DNA of 64,000 bases from Chryseolinea lacunae (GTDB lineage Bacteria > Bacteroidota > Bacteroidia > Cytophagales > Cyclobacteriaceae), in assembly GCF_016735595.1 (NCBI RefSeq), contig NZ_JAERRB010000001.1, forward strand, positions 868,001 through 932,000. Reading direction: 5' to 3'. Below, one piece after another: positions 33,849 to 42,698 of the stretch. Made by a program: the position numbers and the translations under genes. Every line of letters begins with the position of its first letter. The first letter of the stretch is position 1. Under the pieces are notes generated by a model, which saw nothing but the letters and a program-made list of their open reading frames with translations, searched no databases and was not told the DNA's origin.

Positions 33849-35000
33849 TCACGTCCAGATCGGCATGCCTTTGTCGAACTCGGCCACGTTGTGGCGGATC
33901 ACGGCTTCCAGATCGTTTGTGTTTTGAAAGACCCGTGTCTGGCGTTCGGAGCTGTTGCCCCGCTGGGCAATTTCGTTTACGCGCGCCAGGTAGTCGGTGC
34001 AGTTCAGCGCCTGCGCATAGGGCTCCAGTTTTTTGATCCAGTCGGCAATGTCGTCGCGCATGCCTTTGGCTTTGCCGCGGCGTGTGGGAATCATTTCGGC
34101 ATCGAGGCCATAGCGTATGGCTCGCCATTTATTTTCGCGAAAGATCCAGCGACTCAGGTAGGTGTATGATTTTGTCCACTCCTCCTCATGATCGCGAAAC
34201 CAATGCGCCAGCACGTGAATGAACGTGACGATGCCAAGTGTTTCATAGAGCGTGGCTGGCTCGTCACAAAAGCGAAGCTCCAGCGTGCCATAGTGCGGAC
34301 TAGGCCTGAGGTCCCACCACAAATCTTTCATGCTTTGAATGGCCTGTGTTCTCAACAGGAAGCGGTAGAGCTTTTGAAACTCCTTCCAGTCTTTCACCAG
34401 GTAGGGCATGCCCGCCGTGGGCAACGATTCATAGGTTGTGGGTCGGCACGACGAGAGCCCTGTGTATTTGCCTTGCCAGAAAGGCGAGCTTCCCGACAGC
34501 GCCAGAATGTGGGGCAGGAAGTGCATGAAGAAATAGTTGTAGCGAATGCATGCATCGCCCGAGGGCATGCCAATGTGCACATGCATGCCATAGACGGCCA
34601 TGCGCCGGATGAGCCACTGGTTGCGGTCGATAAGTTCGTTGTAGCGTTTTGACGGTGTGATGAGCCGCTCGCGATAGTCTGCTAAAGGATGCGTGGCGGT
34701 GGAAGCAATCTTCAGGTTTAAGGTGTGGGCCTTGGCCGACACTTTCTGAAGCGAATGTTTCAGGTCCGATTCCACGGCATGTGTGTTGGCGCAGATGCCG
34801 GAGATTACTTCCAGCGTGCTCTGAAAAAATTCGAGCTGCAGTTTGTCGTCGTCGCCGCGGTCTATCACTTCGTTGGCGCGGGGCGTCAGCAACAGGCTTT
34901 CGCCATCCAAAACCTGCAACTCAAGTTCCACCCCAAGCGTGAGTTCTTTGGCGCTTGTCTTGAAGTTCAGCAGACCTGGTTTCTTTTTCTTGTTGTCCAT
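33849..35000 (-). CDS. ybdK: YbdK-family carboxylate-amine ligase (glutamate-cysteine ligase type 2)
   Basis: A 383-residue protein of the GCS2/YbdK family: LTLGVELELQVLDGESLLL at the N-terminus, ELIDRNQWLIRRMAVYGMHV and H-V-H-I-G-M-P-S-G-D for substrate and metal, and a C-terminal RNKWRAIRYGLDAEMI. These ATP-dependent enzymes join a carboxylate to an amine; YbdK shows weak gamma-glutamylcysteine ligase activity, and its physiological substrate is uncertain. Cytoplasmic. A single gene between the convergent salvage operon and the divergent asnB. Confidence 0.9.
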   Translation of the reverse strand: MDNKKKKPGLLNFKTSAKELTLGVELELQVLDGESLLLTPRANEVIDRGDDDKLQLEFFQSTLEVISGICANTHAVESDLKHSLQKVSAKAHTLNLKIASTATHPLADYRERLITPSKRYNELIDRNQWLIRRMAVYGMHVHIGMPSGDACIRYNYFFMHFLPHILALSGSSPFWQGKYTGLSSCRPTTYESLPTAGMPYLVKDWKEFQKLYRFLLRTQAIQSMKDLWWDLRPSPHYGTLELRFCDEPATLYETLGIVTFIHVLAHWFRDHEEEWTKSYTYLSRWIFRENKWRAIRYGLDAEMIPTRRGKAKGMRDDIADWIKKLEPYAQALNCTDYLARVNEIAQRGNSSERQTRVFQNTNDLEAVIRHNVAEFDKGMPIWT

Positions 35001-35125
35001 ATCAGGTTTTTCATCACAATAGCTATCGATTCAGGTTTCAAACCGTTGTAATAATGCAAAAAGCACCCGCTTTGTTTTGGCAAACTTTCTAACTTTCAGG
35101 CCGGAAAACATCCAACCGGTATTCT

Positions 35126-37048
35126 ATGTGCGGCATCACGGGAATCTTTGCCTTTAACCTCGTCGGGAAATTCAACAAGATCCACATCACCAACGCCACC
35201 ATGGCGTTGCAAAAACGCGGTCCTGATTTTCAGGACATCTATCTCGACGACTGGGTTGGGCTGGGCCATCGCCGCCTCTCCATCATCGACACCCGCGACG
35301 TGGCCAACCAACCCATGTGGGACGGCACCAAACGCTATTGCATTGTTTTCAACGGCGAGATTTTTAACTACCGCGAACTGCGCACCGCACTCGAAGCAAA
35401 AGGCATTTCATTCTCCACACAGTCAGACACCGAAGTGCTGCTGAAACTTTATATCCACGAAAAGGAACAATGCCTGTCAAAACTGAATGGCTTCTTCGCC
35501 TTCTGTGTGTATGACCGCGTGGAGCAAACCTTCTTTGTGGCCCGCGACCGCTACGGCATCAAACCGCTGCTCTATGTGTTTGACGAAGATAAGTTTTTGT
35601 TTGCTTCTGAAATGAAGTCGATCGTTCAATTCGGCATCGACCGCACGCTTGATCACACCTCGCTCTACACGTATTTGCAACTCAACTATATCCCCGGGCC
35701 GGACACGATTTTCAAATCGGTGAAAAAACTTTTGCCCGGCCACTACATCAAAGTCAGTCGCCAGAAGATGGAAGCGGCGCGCTACTACGACATTCCCTAC
35801 AACCGCGAGCAGGCCGAACAAAACAAGATGTCGTATGCCGATGCCAAGGAGAAGTTCAAAGAACTGCTGGAAGCCTCTGTGAAAAGAAGACTGGTGGCCG
35901 ATGTGCCGCTGGGTGCATTTTTAAGTGGCGGCATCGACTCGTCGGTGGTGTCGGCATTGGCCAGCAAACACAAGCCCGACCTCCACACATTCTCGATCGG
36001 CTTTCGCGACGAAAAGTTTTTTGATGAAACGGAATATGCACGCCTCGTGGCCAAGCGGCTCAACACCAAACACACGGTGTTCTCGCTCACCAACAACGAC
36101 CTCTATGCCCACGTGCATTCCATTCTCGACTACATCGACGAGCCCTTTGCCGATTCGTCGGCCATAGCCGTCTACATCCTCAGCAAAGAAACACGCAAGC
36201 ACGCCACGGTGGCCCTGTCGGGCGACGGTGCCGACGAAATGTTTGCCGGCTACAACAAACACGCTGCCTTCAGGCAAATCACCAACACGGGCTGGAAAGA
36301 AAATATGGTGGGCGCCCTCGGCCCCCTTTGGAAGGCGCTGCCCAAATCGCGCAGCGGCAAGTTTACCAACGTGGTTCGTCAGCTGTCGCGTTTCAGCGAA
36401 GGCATGAAACTCTCTTCCAAAGATCGCTACTGGCAATGGGCGGGCTATGCCGGCAAAGACGAAGCGCTGAACATGTTTCAACCCGAGCTGCGGGCAACCC
36501 TCGGCCTCGCGGAGTTTGCAAGCCGCCAGCAAAACATTCTGCGACACCTGCCCGAAAAAGAAAACATCAACGACATCCTGCTCACCGACATGCAACTGGT
36601 GTTGCCCGACGACATGCTCACCAAAGTGGACCTGATGAGCATGGCCCACGGCCTGGAAGTGCGCGTTCCTTTCCTGGACTATGAAGTGGTGAACTTCGCG
36701 TTCAGCCTTCCGGTAGAATACAAAATCAACCCAGACCTGCGCAAACGCATCGTGCAAGACGCCTTCCGCGATGTGCTTCCGGAAGAATTATATAACCGTC
36801 CTAAAAAAGGATTTGAAGTGCCCTTGCTGAAATGGTTCCGGAGCGACATGAAGTCACTCATCACAGACGACCTGCTTTCGAAAGAATTGATTCTGGAACA
36901 AGGCATCTTCGACTACAGCGTGATCGAAAAACTGAAACAACAACTGTTTTCAGCCAACCCCGGCGACGTGCATGCGCGCATCTGGGGACTCATTGTGTTT
37001 CAATGGTGGTGGAAGAAATATATGCGCGGTTATCAGGCGCCGGAATAG
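35126..37048 (+). CDS. asnB: Asparagine synthase (glutamine-hydrolysing)
   Basis: A 640-residue class II amidotransferase. After removal of Met, C2 in MCGITGIFAF is the glutaminase nucleophile; RGPDFQD and NGEIFNYREL complete the glutaminase domain (about 1-210). The synthetase domain begins near 250, with the ATP pyrophosphatase loop SGGIDSSVVSAL and the DGADEMFAGY motif. It converts aspartate, glutamine and ATP to asparagine. Slightly longer than E. coli AsnB and closer to the ~610-640-residue type also found in polysaccharide or exosortase loci; no such locus is visible here, so a housekeeping role is likely. Confidence 0.93.
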   Translation: MCGITGIFAFNLVGKFNKIHITNATMALQKRGPDFQDIYLDDWVGLGHRRLSIIDTRDVANQPMWDGTKRYCIVFNGEIFNYRELRTALEAKGISFSTQSDTEVLLKLYIHEKEQCLSKLNGFFAFCVYDRVEQTFFVARDRYGIKPLLYVFDEDKFLFASEMKSIVQFGIDRTLDHTSLYTYLQLNYIPGPDTIFKSVKKLLPGHYIKVSRQKMEAARYYDIPYNREQAEQNKMSYADAKEKFKELLEASVKRRLVADVPLGAFLSGGIDSSVVSALASKHKPDLHTFSIGFRDEKFFDETEYARLVAKRLNTKHTVFSLTNNDLYAHVHSILDYIDEPFADSSAIAVYILSKETRKHATVALSGDGADEMFAGYNKHAAFRQITNTGWKENMVGALGPLWKALPKSRSGKFTNVVRQLSRFSEGMKLSSKDRYWQWAGYAGKDEALNMFQPELRATLGLAEFASRQQNILRHLPEKENINDILLTDMQLVLPDDMLTKVDLMSMAHGLEVRVPFLDYEVVNFAFSLPVEYKINPDLRKRIVQDAFRDVLPEELYNRPKKGFEVPLLKWFRSDMKSLITDDLLSKELILEQGIFDYSVIEKLKQQLFSANPGDVHARIWGLIVFQWWWKKYMRGYQAPE

Positions 37049-37049
37049 A

Positions 37050-37697
37050 TCACTGCACAGCCTTCACAAACTCAAGCCACGCGTCTCTTCCCAGCACAAA
37101 GAAATAAAAGAAGCCACCCATCCAACCGTGGAAGAGTCCGAGAATCCAAAGATTTCGATATCGCAGGTAGAGTAAGCTATAGCCAATGGCAAGACCCAAA
37201 GTTGCAAACACCAAAGGCAATGAAGGAACGTGCACCACCGAAAACACGATAGCACTTATGGCAACAATGACAGGAGTTTTGATGGTTACGCCTTCCATGT
37301 CTTTCAGATTTCTGACCAGCAACCCAATGATGAGAAATTGCTGAATGGTTCCCCAAACGGGATAGAGAAGCAACGCAAACACGAGATGTTCATTGAACAG
37401 CAACGTTCTCTTCAACAAGCCCAGAGTAACAAACACGGCCAGCGCCAGCAATGCCACCGGCCCAATCCAGCGAAGGCTGCTACCAAATCCCTCCTTGCGA
37501 AATCCCCAATAGGCCGGCGCGCCAGGATTGGTTTTGATACGATAGAGAATATAAACCAACCACAACAGGCTGGCAGATGTGACATACCAGAATTTGAGCT
37601 GTAGAAAATCAACCATCACAAACTTGCCAAGACCCGTAACCACCACGGCAATAATTTCAAACATTCGGATGCGTGGGGAATAGTAGGCAGGTGTCAT
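37050..37697 (-). CDS. CPBP-family membrane protein lacking the catalytic glutamates
   Basis: The start at 37697 gives 215 residues; an earlier codon at 37736 is possible. There are six or more hydrophobic helices. The fold resembles the CPBP/Rce1 intramembrane protease family: histidine motifs appear at VVHVPSLPL (H156) and FHGWMGG (H190). The first motif, normally EExxxR, is instead Q119-Q120 with no arginine at the right spacing, so proteolysis is unlikely. It may be a pseudo-protease with a scaffold or immunity-type role, or a decaying copy. Its stop lies 1 bp from the convergent asnB stop. Confidence 0.7.
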   Translation of the reverse strand: MTPAYYSPRIRMFEIIAVVVTGLGKFVMVDFLQLKFWYVTSASLLWLVYILYRIKTNPGAPAYWGFRKEGFGSSLRWIGPVALLALAVFVTLGLLKRTLLFNEHLVFALLLYPVWGTIQQFLIIGLLVRNLKDMEGVTIKTPVIVAISAIVFSVVHVPSLPLVFATLGLAIGYSLLYLRYRNLWILGLFHGWMGGFFYFFVLGRDAWLEFVKAVQ

Positions 37698-37802
37698 CGT
37701 TGGTTTCGGATCTATAAAGATAACATACGTTGTCAAAGACGAAACGGCTTCCCTTTGGAGAACATCTAAAACAGGAGTACTTTTCGATCAAACCAGATCG
37801 CC

Positions 37803-38174
37803 ATGAAAAATCTGTTGCGAGCCGAAGAAATCGCTCAATTTGCACTCGCCATTTTTTTAGTGAACACGCTCCCCTATCCGGGCTGGCTATACGCCGTGCT
37901 TTTCCTGGCACCCGACGTGGGCATGCTGGGCTACCTTGTGAACACAAAAGCCGGCGCAGCATGATACAACCTAACCCATCATAAAGGCTTGGCCATTGCG
38001 CTCTACCTGGCCGGAGTTTATTTTCAACTTGACTGGCTTATTTTCACCGGCCTCCTTTTGTTTGGCCACAGCGCTTTCGACCGCATTTTTGGCTACGGCC
38101 TAAAATATCCCGATCACTTCAAACACACCCACCTCGGCTGGCTGCCCGATCCAAAAAAGAACATCTCGTCCTGA
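37803..38174 (+). pseudogene. DUF4260-family membrane protein interrupted by an in-frame TGA
   Basis: From ATG 37803 the frame reads 53 codons (LLRAEEIAQFALAIFL, LFLAPDVGMLGYLV) to a TGA at 37962-37964, then continues in the same frame without a shift to TGA at 38172. It resumes with YNLTHHKGLAIALYLAG and ends with HSAFDRIFGYGLKYPDHFKH and HLGWLPDP. Both halves match successive parts of DUF4260, a small multi-helix integral membrane family of unknown function, so one nonsense codon splits an otherwise intact gene. A recent mutation, a sequencing error or readthrough are all possible; the downstream part has no good start of its own. Confidence 0.8.
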
Positions 38175-38182
38175 TCACGAAA

Positions 38183-38540
38183 ATGGCATACAAACTTTTT
38201 CTCGACGACCTGCGCACCGTAGCCATGGTGTACCCGCTTTTGCCTGACGACACCTTTGTGACAGTGAGAACGTGGCAACGACTTCAAAAAAACTATTCTT
38301 GAAAAAGGTCTTCCCGAATTTATCAGCTTCGACAACGACCTGGGTCTCGATGAAAATGGAAACGTAGCCGACGACGGCTATGCCGCAGCAAAGTGGCTGG
38401 TCTATGACTCAGGACTTGACTTGTCGCGACTTCAATTCTATGTGCACTCGGCAAATCCCGTGGCCTCGGTTCAAATAAAAAGTTTGCTCGACAACTATAT
38501 CGATTTCCTGGAGTCTGAGAAAACGCCACCGGCAGAATAG
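38183..38540 (+). pseudogene. Frameshifted cyclic-phosphate-processing receiver-like (cPPc) gene
   Basis: Nine bases after the DUF4260 remnant, ATG 38183 opens a frame (KLFLDDLRTVAMVYP ... VTVRTWQ) that stops at about 38301. A +1 shift near 38276-38280 restores a good match: DFKKTILEKGLPEFISFDND, then KWLVYDSGLD, FYVHSANPVA and IKSLLDNYIDF, ending at 38540. Together they make a ~118-residue receiver-like domain with the family's L-F-L-D-D, S-F-D-x-D-L-G and V-H-S-A-N-P motifs. An extra C in CAACGAC would explain the shift. Whether it is genuine or a sequencing artefact cannot be told here. Confidence 0.78.
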
Positions 38541-38553
38541 TGCTTTAGCACAA

Positions 38554-38946
38554 CTACACCACCGGCTCAATCAAATCCCAAAGGTTGCCATAGAGGTCAG
38601 CAAACACCATCACTTTGCCATAGACTTCTGTGTGCGGCGCGCGCACAATGGTGACGCCTTTCGCCTTCAGGTTGTCATAGTCGCGTTGCAGGTTGTCGGT
38701 GTGCAGAAACAAAAACACACGACCACCGGTTTGATTGCCCACGCGCGACTGTTGCTCGTCGTTAGCGGCTTTGGCCAACAGCAGGCGGCAACCGTCGGAG
38801 CCCGGAGGTGCCACCAGTACCCAGCGTTTGGTTTCGCTCAGCGCGGTGTCTTCAATCAGTGTGAAGTGAAGGGTGTCAACATAGAATTGAATGGCTTTGT
38901 CGTAGTCGTCTACCACCAGCGCAATGTGTACGAGATTTTGTTTCAT
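38554..38946 (-). CDS. VOC-family (glyoxalase/bleomycin-resistance-like) protein
   Basis: The start at 38946 (MKQNLVHIALVVDDYDKAIQ) gives 130 residues; the longer frame to 39015 adds non-family sequence. The paired beta-alpha-beta-beta-beta modules of the vicinal oxygen chelate fold are visible, with a metal-ligand His in VHIALVVDD and acidic ligand in the final NLWDLIEP strand. Such proteins are dioxygenases, lyases or antibiotic-binding proteins; the substrate is unknown here. Cytoplasmic, single gene. Confidence 0.88.
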   Translation of the reverse strand: MKQNLVHIALVVDDYDKAIQFYVDTLHFTLIEDTALSETKRWVLVAPPGSDGCRLLLAKAANDEQQSRVGNQTGGRVFLFLHTDNLQRDYDNLKAKGVTIVRAPHTEVYGKVMVFADLYGNLWDLIEPVV

Positions 38947-38961
38947 GCTTGTTCGCGATAA

Positions 38962-39001
38962 AAAAGGGAGCGAAAGATAAATGAATTTACCCTTCGCTCC
39001 C
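38962..39001 (-). terminator. Terminator for the SnoaL-like gene
   Basis: GGGAGCGAA (38966-38974) pairs with TTCGCTCCC (38993-39001). On the minus strand the second arm runs into T residues (complement of the A-run 38961-38965). It lies about 40 bases beyond the stop of the SnoaL-like gene and upstream of the VOC gene. Confidence 0.75.
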
Positions 39002-39042
39002 GGAGTGCTCACCACAAATTGTGAAGTGTGTTTACTTCAATT

Positions 39043-39876
39043 TCAGAGAATGCCGTTGGTGTGTGGCATCTGGTCGGGCACGCGCTGTTTCACACTCCAA
39101 TGTTCAGCGATCTTGCCCGCGTCAAGCCGATAGATGTCGTAGATCACAAACGGAACCTTGCTCCACTCCATCGACGATTGGGCCACCACAAAATTGCCTT
39201 CGCCCAGCACGCGATGGGTTTGATAGTTCTCCACGTTTTTCAACCACGCTTTCAATCCCTTCACGCCTTGACCCGCATCGGGATCGTGCTGAATGAAGTT
39301 GTCGACAAAATACATCGAGGCTTCGTCCCATTCGCGACCACGCAACACGGCCAGTCCGTATTCGGCAATCAGGTTTTTATTCATGGCCGTTAGCGACAGG
39401 TCGCTGATCTCGACCGGGCCTTCCACGAGGGTGTTCTCTTTGCCATCAACCGTCAACGGCTGCACGGCATCCCAATGCTCGGCAAACATGCCGTCTTTGA
39501 GGCGGACCATATCCAGCACGGCCATTTTTTTTCCACCAAAGGTAATCAGCATGTGAACCGCCACCAGGTCGCCGTCGGCAACGATGCGTACAAAAGGCTT
39601 GGGTGGATTTTCGGGCTTTGGCATTTGTTGCAGCATTCGCAACGACTCCAGCAAGGCAGCCTTGCCAGGCTTTCCGGCGGCGCTGTGCTGAATGTAGTCT
39701 TCGGCGATGCACTGTTCGGCCAGCGCGAGGTCGCCCTGCCCTATGGCCTTACGCCAGAATTCAAGTACACGTTCTTTATTCGACAATTGTGTTTGCATGA
39801 TCAATCGGTTTTTTGTTGTCGCAGCCATGCATGCGAAAATGCATATCCCTCCTGCGACGAAATGTTTCCACTGCAT
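39043..39876 (-). CDS. Tandem SnoaL/NTF2-like protein, probably exported
   Basis: A 277-residue protein. Two consecutive SnoaL-like cone-fold domains are seen: residues about 34-150 (RVLEFWRKAIGQGDLALAEQ, IQHSAAGKPGKAALLESLRM, VRLKDGMFAEHWDAVQ) and about 160-275 (DEASMYFVDNFIQHDPDAGQ, YRLDAGKIAEHWSVKQ). Both end in an A/G-E-H-W motif. The N-terminal ~25 residues are hydrophobic with I-F-A-C, so a signal or lipoprotein anchor is possible; a cytoplasmic start at 39798 is the alternative. Members include polyketide cyclases and isomerases, but most in this group have unknown function. Confidence 0.8.
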   Translation of the reverse strand: MQWKHFVAGGICIFACMAATTKNRLIMQTQLSNKERVLEFWRKAIGQGDLALAEQCIAEDYIQHSAAGKPGKAALLESLRMLQQMPKPENPPKPFVRIVADGDLVAVHMLITFGGKKMAVLDMVRLKDGMFAEHWDAVQPLTVDGKENTLVEGPVEISDLSLTAMNKNLIAEYGLAVLRGREWDEASMYFVDNFIQHDPDAGQGVKGLKAWLKNVENYQTHRVLGEGNFVVAQSSMEWSKVPFVIYDIYRLDAGKIAEHWSVKQRVPDQMPHTNGIL

Positions 39877-40110
39877 AGTCTTGCGCTATTAAATATTGAA
39901 AAAGCAGGCAACCGCGACCGCGGACACCCGGTGACAAAACCCCTTCATGATATTCCCCGCTACAAGGCAGGGTTGGGGTGAGATATAGTATGTAGCGTTA
40001 CTTTTTGATAGTCCTAAGGTAGCAAAATTGATCCAATCGCGGCCAGCATTTTCCGCTTCTTTCTGTAATTCCAACACCACATCACAGACCTATGCCTTGA
40101 ACCTGGAACT

Positions 40111-40743
40111 ATGCTTCATTTTGCAAACTACAAAAAGTCGTATGGGCGCTTCACCGTGCTCACCATACACGACCTCACGGTGCCCGCAGGCATCTACTGG
40201 ATCAGAGGCGCCAACGGCTCCGGGAAAAGTACGCTGTTAAAAACCATCGGCGGCATGCTCGCGTTCGACGGCGACATTGTGCTAAACAATCAGAGTGTGA
40301 AGAAGGACGCCATCGCGTTTCGCAGCGTGGTGAACTTTGCCGACGCCGAACCGCTCTTTCCGGAATTCTTGACCGGCCAGGAAATGATAGACGTGTTTGT
40401 CACCGCCAAGCAAGCGTCCGACGGTCAGGCCGAATATTTTGTCGACAGCATGCACATGAAAAACTACCTGCACCAACCCCTGGGCACCTACTCCAGCGGG
40501 ATGCTCAAGAAGCTGTCGCTGGTGCTTGCGTTTCTCGGAAACCCCACGCTCATTCTCCTGGACGAACCGTTGATTACACTCGACGCCGATTCGCTCACCA
40601 TTCTCTATCGCTGGATTGCCGAAAAGCACCGCGCCGACGGCACCATGTTTTTTCTGTCGTCGCACCAGGAACCCGATCACGTGGCCTTGCCCATCGACGG
40701 TGAGATGAAAGTAGAAAACAACAGGCTGACCTTTCCTTGCTGA
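40111..40743 (+). CDS. ABC transporter ATP-binding protein
   Basis: A 210-residue ATPase with Walker A RGANGSGKSTL (about 32-42), Walker B LILLDEP, D-loop and switch histidine in LSSHQEPD. The signature motif is degenerate: YSSGMLKKLSL in place of LSGGQ, as often seen in export-type ATPases of the CcmA/YbbL kind. Cytoplasmic; it would energise the integral membrane protein encoded immediately downstream, whose start codon overlaps this stop by one base. The substrate is unknown. Confidence 0.9.
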   Translation: MLHFANYKKSYGRFTVLTIHDLTVPAGIYWIRGANGSGKSTLLKTIGGMLAFDGDIVLNNQSVKKDAIAFRSVVNFADAEPLFPEFLTGQEMIDVFVTAKQASDGQAEYFVDSMHMKNYLHQPLGTYSSGMLKKLSLVLAFLGNPTLILLDEPLITLDADSLTILYRWIAEKHRADGTMFFLSSHQEPDHVALPIDGEMKVENNRLTFPC

Positions 40744-41864
40744 TGCAGTCGCCCATCACCACCGTGCTTCTTAAACTATTTCCGCGAGGTTTCTTCCGCG
40801 CACATGCCGGATTGTTGCTCTTTCTTTTTGTGTCGATACTAAGCTACTGTTTCTACATCCAGGTGCTGAACGACATTCTGCCGGAGTGGTCCACATTTTT
40901 TCACTTGTTGGTGACCCTCACCTTTGTGAGCGATCCCATCATGATGGCCATCGTTTTTTTTGTCTGGTTGCTCTATGCACTCAAGAGCTGGCATTTTGTG
41001 GCTGGCCAACTGCAACTGCCACAACATCAATTTTTGCGCTACAGTGTCACGGCCAGTTCGCCCGTCACACAATTCAAAAGCTGGTTTGTGGTGCAGCTTG
41101 TCATTTTCATTCCAGCCATCGCCTATGGTGTGGTGGCCATGGGCATCGGGTTGTTGTTCGGGCATTTTGTTGTTCCCCTCATTATTCCCGTATACATCAC
41201 GCTTCTTCTTGCGCTGAGCGCGTGGGTTTATGTAAGGCTGATGAATCGTGTTGTTGATGGCGGGCAACAAACTTTTCTTTTGAAACTCACGCACCAGTGG
41301 CGAAAACCATTGTTTAGTTTCACGTTGTATCACCTGCTCGATGGGCAGCGGCTCACCTTCGTGGTCACCAAAATATTATCGGCGCTTACCCTCGCCGCGA
41401 TGTTGCACCTGTTTGCGTTGGAAGGGCTGGCATTCCGGACAATCGCCATCGGTGTGTTGTCTATCGCCACGTCGCATGCCGTGTTGATTTTTCAGGCTCG
41501 ACGGTTTGAGGAAGAGCGGATGAGCTTTGTCCGGAACTTTCCTTTGTCACCACGGCTTCGATATGCGCATTTCGCGGCGGTCGCGTTGATTCTGTTGCTT
41601 CCGGAATGCTTTTGGCTCTTCACCATGTTCCCCATTGCAGAAGCGTTGCTACACATGCTCTTTAGTATTAGTATGATGATGCTTTTTTACGGTTTGTTAT
41701 ATGGCATCGGCACGAATATGAAACACTATTTATGGTGGGTATTCGGGTTGTTTGTGTTGTACTTCATTTTCATTTTGTATAGCCTTGTACCCGCGCTGAT
41801 CGTATTGAATGTTATAATTTCGTTAAGGCTATTTTACCGGAATTATTTTGCTCATAGCGCCTGA
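40743..41864 (+). CDS. ABC transporter permease-like membrane protein
   Basis: The start at 40743 gives 373 residues; TTG at 40737 lies inside the ATPase gene. About ten hydrophobic segments span nearly the whole length, with basic loops, and no catalytic motif is present. I do not recognise the family from sequence. Its 1-bp overlap with an orphan ATPase gene supports a two-gene ABC exporter, similar in layout to Bacteroidota 'ABC-2-like' pairs. Function beyond that cannot be read. Confidence 0.72.
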   Translation: MQSPITTVLLKLFPRGFFRAHAGLLLFLFVSILSYCFYIQVLNDILPEWSTFFHLLVTLTFVSDPIMMAIVFFVWLLYALKSWHFVAGQLQLPQHQFLRYSVTASSPVTQFKSWFVVQLVIFIPAIAYGVVAMGIGLLFGHFVVPLIIPVYITLLLALSAWVYVRLMNRVVDGGQQTFLLKLTHQWRKPLFSFTLYHLLDGQRLTFVVTKILSALTLAAMLHLFALEGLAFRTIAIGVLSIATSHAVLIFQARRFEEERMSFVRNFPLSPRLRYAHFAAVALILLLPECFWLFTMFPIAEALLHMLFSISMMMLFYGLLYGIGTNMKHYLWWVFGLFVLYFIFILYSLVPALIVLNVIISLRLFYRNYFAHSA

Positions 41865-41893
41865 CGTCGCCTATAGGCGTATGCTTTTTTTGT
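41865..41893 (+). terminator. Probable terminator after the ABC permease gene
   Basis: CGCCTATAGGCG (41868-41879) is a short palindrome with weak flanking pairing, followed by CTTTTTTT. Its position, right after the stop codon, supports the call; the stem is short. Confidence 0.45.
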
Positions 41894-41979
41894 TACTTAC
41901 AAGCGTAACTAGAGCACGCTAACGGCACTAATTTTGCAAGGAGGTTGCCTAAAGGATTCACTTATCAAACCTAATCTCT

Positions 41980-42621
41980 ATGAACTTTAAATCTGCACTT
42001 TTTTCCATTGCGTTCTTTATCACGGTGTTTGCCAGTCATGCCCAGACTTCAAAAGGCGGATTTCTATTGGGTGGCTCGTTCGGTTTTTCAAGTACAAAAA
42101 ATTCAAACGTCTACTCCGCTTCACCGATAGTAAGTGAAGCAAAAGTACTAAGGCTAAGCGCCAGCCCTAACATCTCTTATTTTGTAGTTGACAATTTGGC
42201 GCTGGGCCTCACGCTGCCTTACAGTTATGACCACTACACCTTTTCCAACTCCAAAAGCAAAACTTCAGAATATGGTGTCGGGCCAGTCGTTCGCTATTAT
42301 ATTCCGTTCGGCAAATGGGCGTTATTCCCCCAGATTAGCTATACTTTGGGACGATCTGTCACCACTGGAACGTACACGGTAACTTCACCGCCCACCACTG
42401 AATACAAAAACACTGGTAAATTCACCAACTTCCATGGAGGTGTTGGTTTGGCCTACTTCCTCAATCCAAGCATAGGCATTGAGGGAATTCTCTTTTATGA
42501 AAAAGACAAGTACACGTACGACAACTTGGAGCCTAGTGGGATCAACTCAACCAACGAAATAAAAAATTCCAGCATCAAATTTAATATTGGCCTTCAAATC
42601 TACTTCTCACGGAAGTCATAA
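41980..42621 (+). CDS. Small outer-membrane beta-barrel protein
   Basis: A 213-residue protein with signal peptide MNFKSALFSIAFFITVFASH ending A-Q. The rest alternates hydrophobic and polar residues as in an eight-stranded barrel (KGGFLLGGSFGFSSTKN, LSASPNISYFVVDNLALGLT, FHGGVGLAYFLNPSIGIEG) and ends IKFNIGLQIYF-SRKS, the aromatic strand needed for outer-membrane assembly. It resembles the OMP_b-brl family. A TAATTTTG box at 41929-41936 may be its promoter. No neighbour explains its role. Confidence 0.82.
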   Translation: MNFKSALFSIAFFITVFASHAQTSKGGFLLGGSFGFSSTKNSNVYSASPIVSEAKVLRLSASPNISYFVVDNLALGLTLPYSYDHYTFSNSKSKTSEYGVGPVVRYYIPFGKWALFPQISYTLGRSVTTGTYTVTSPPTTEYKNTGKFTNFHGGVGLAYFLNPSIGIEGILFYEKDKYTYDNLEPSGINSTNEIKNSSIKFNIGLQIYFSRKS

Positions 42622-42698
42622 CGAAAAATCGCCAAATCGCATAGGTTCGCACCATTCTTCGTGAAATATTTGCAATACCAAAAACATGACCCTCGCCC

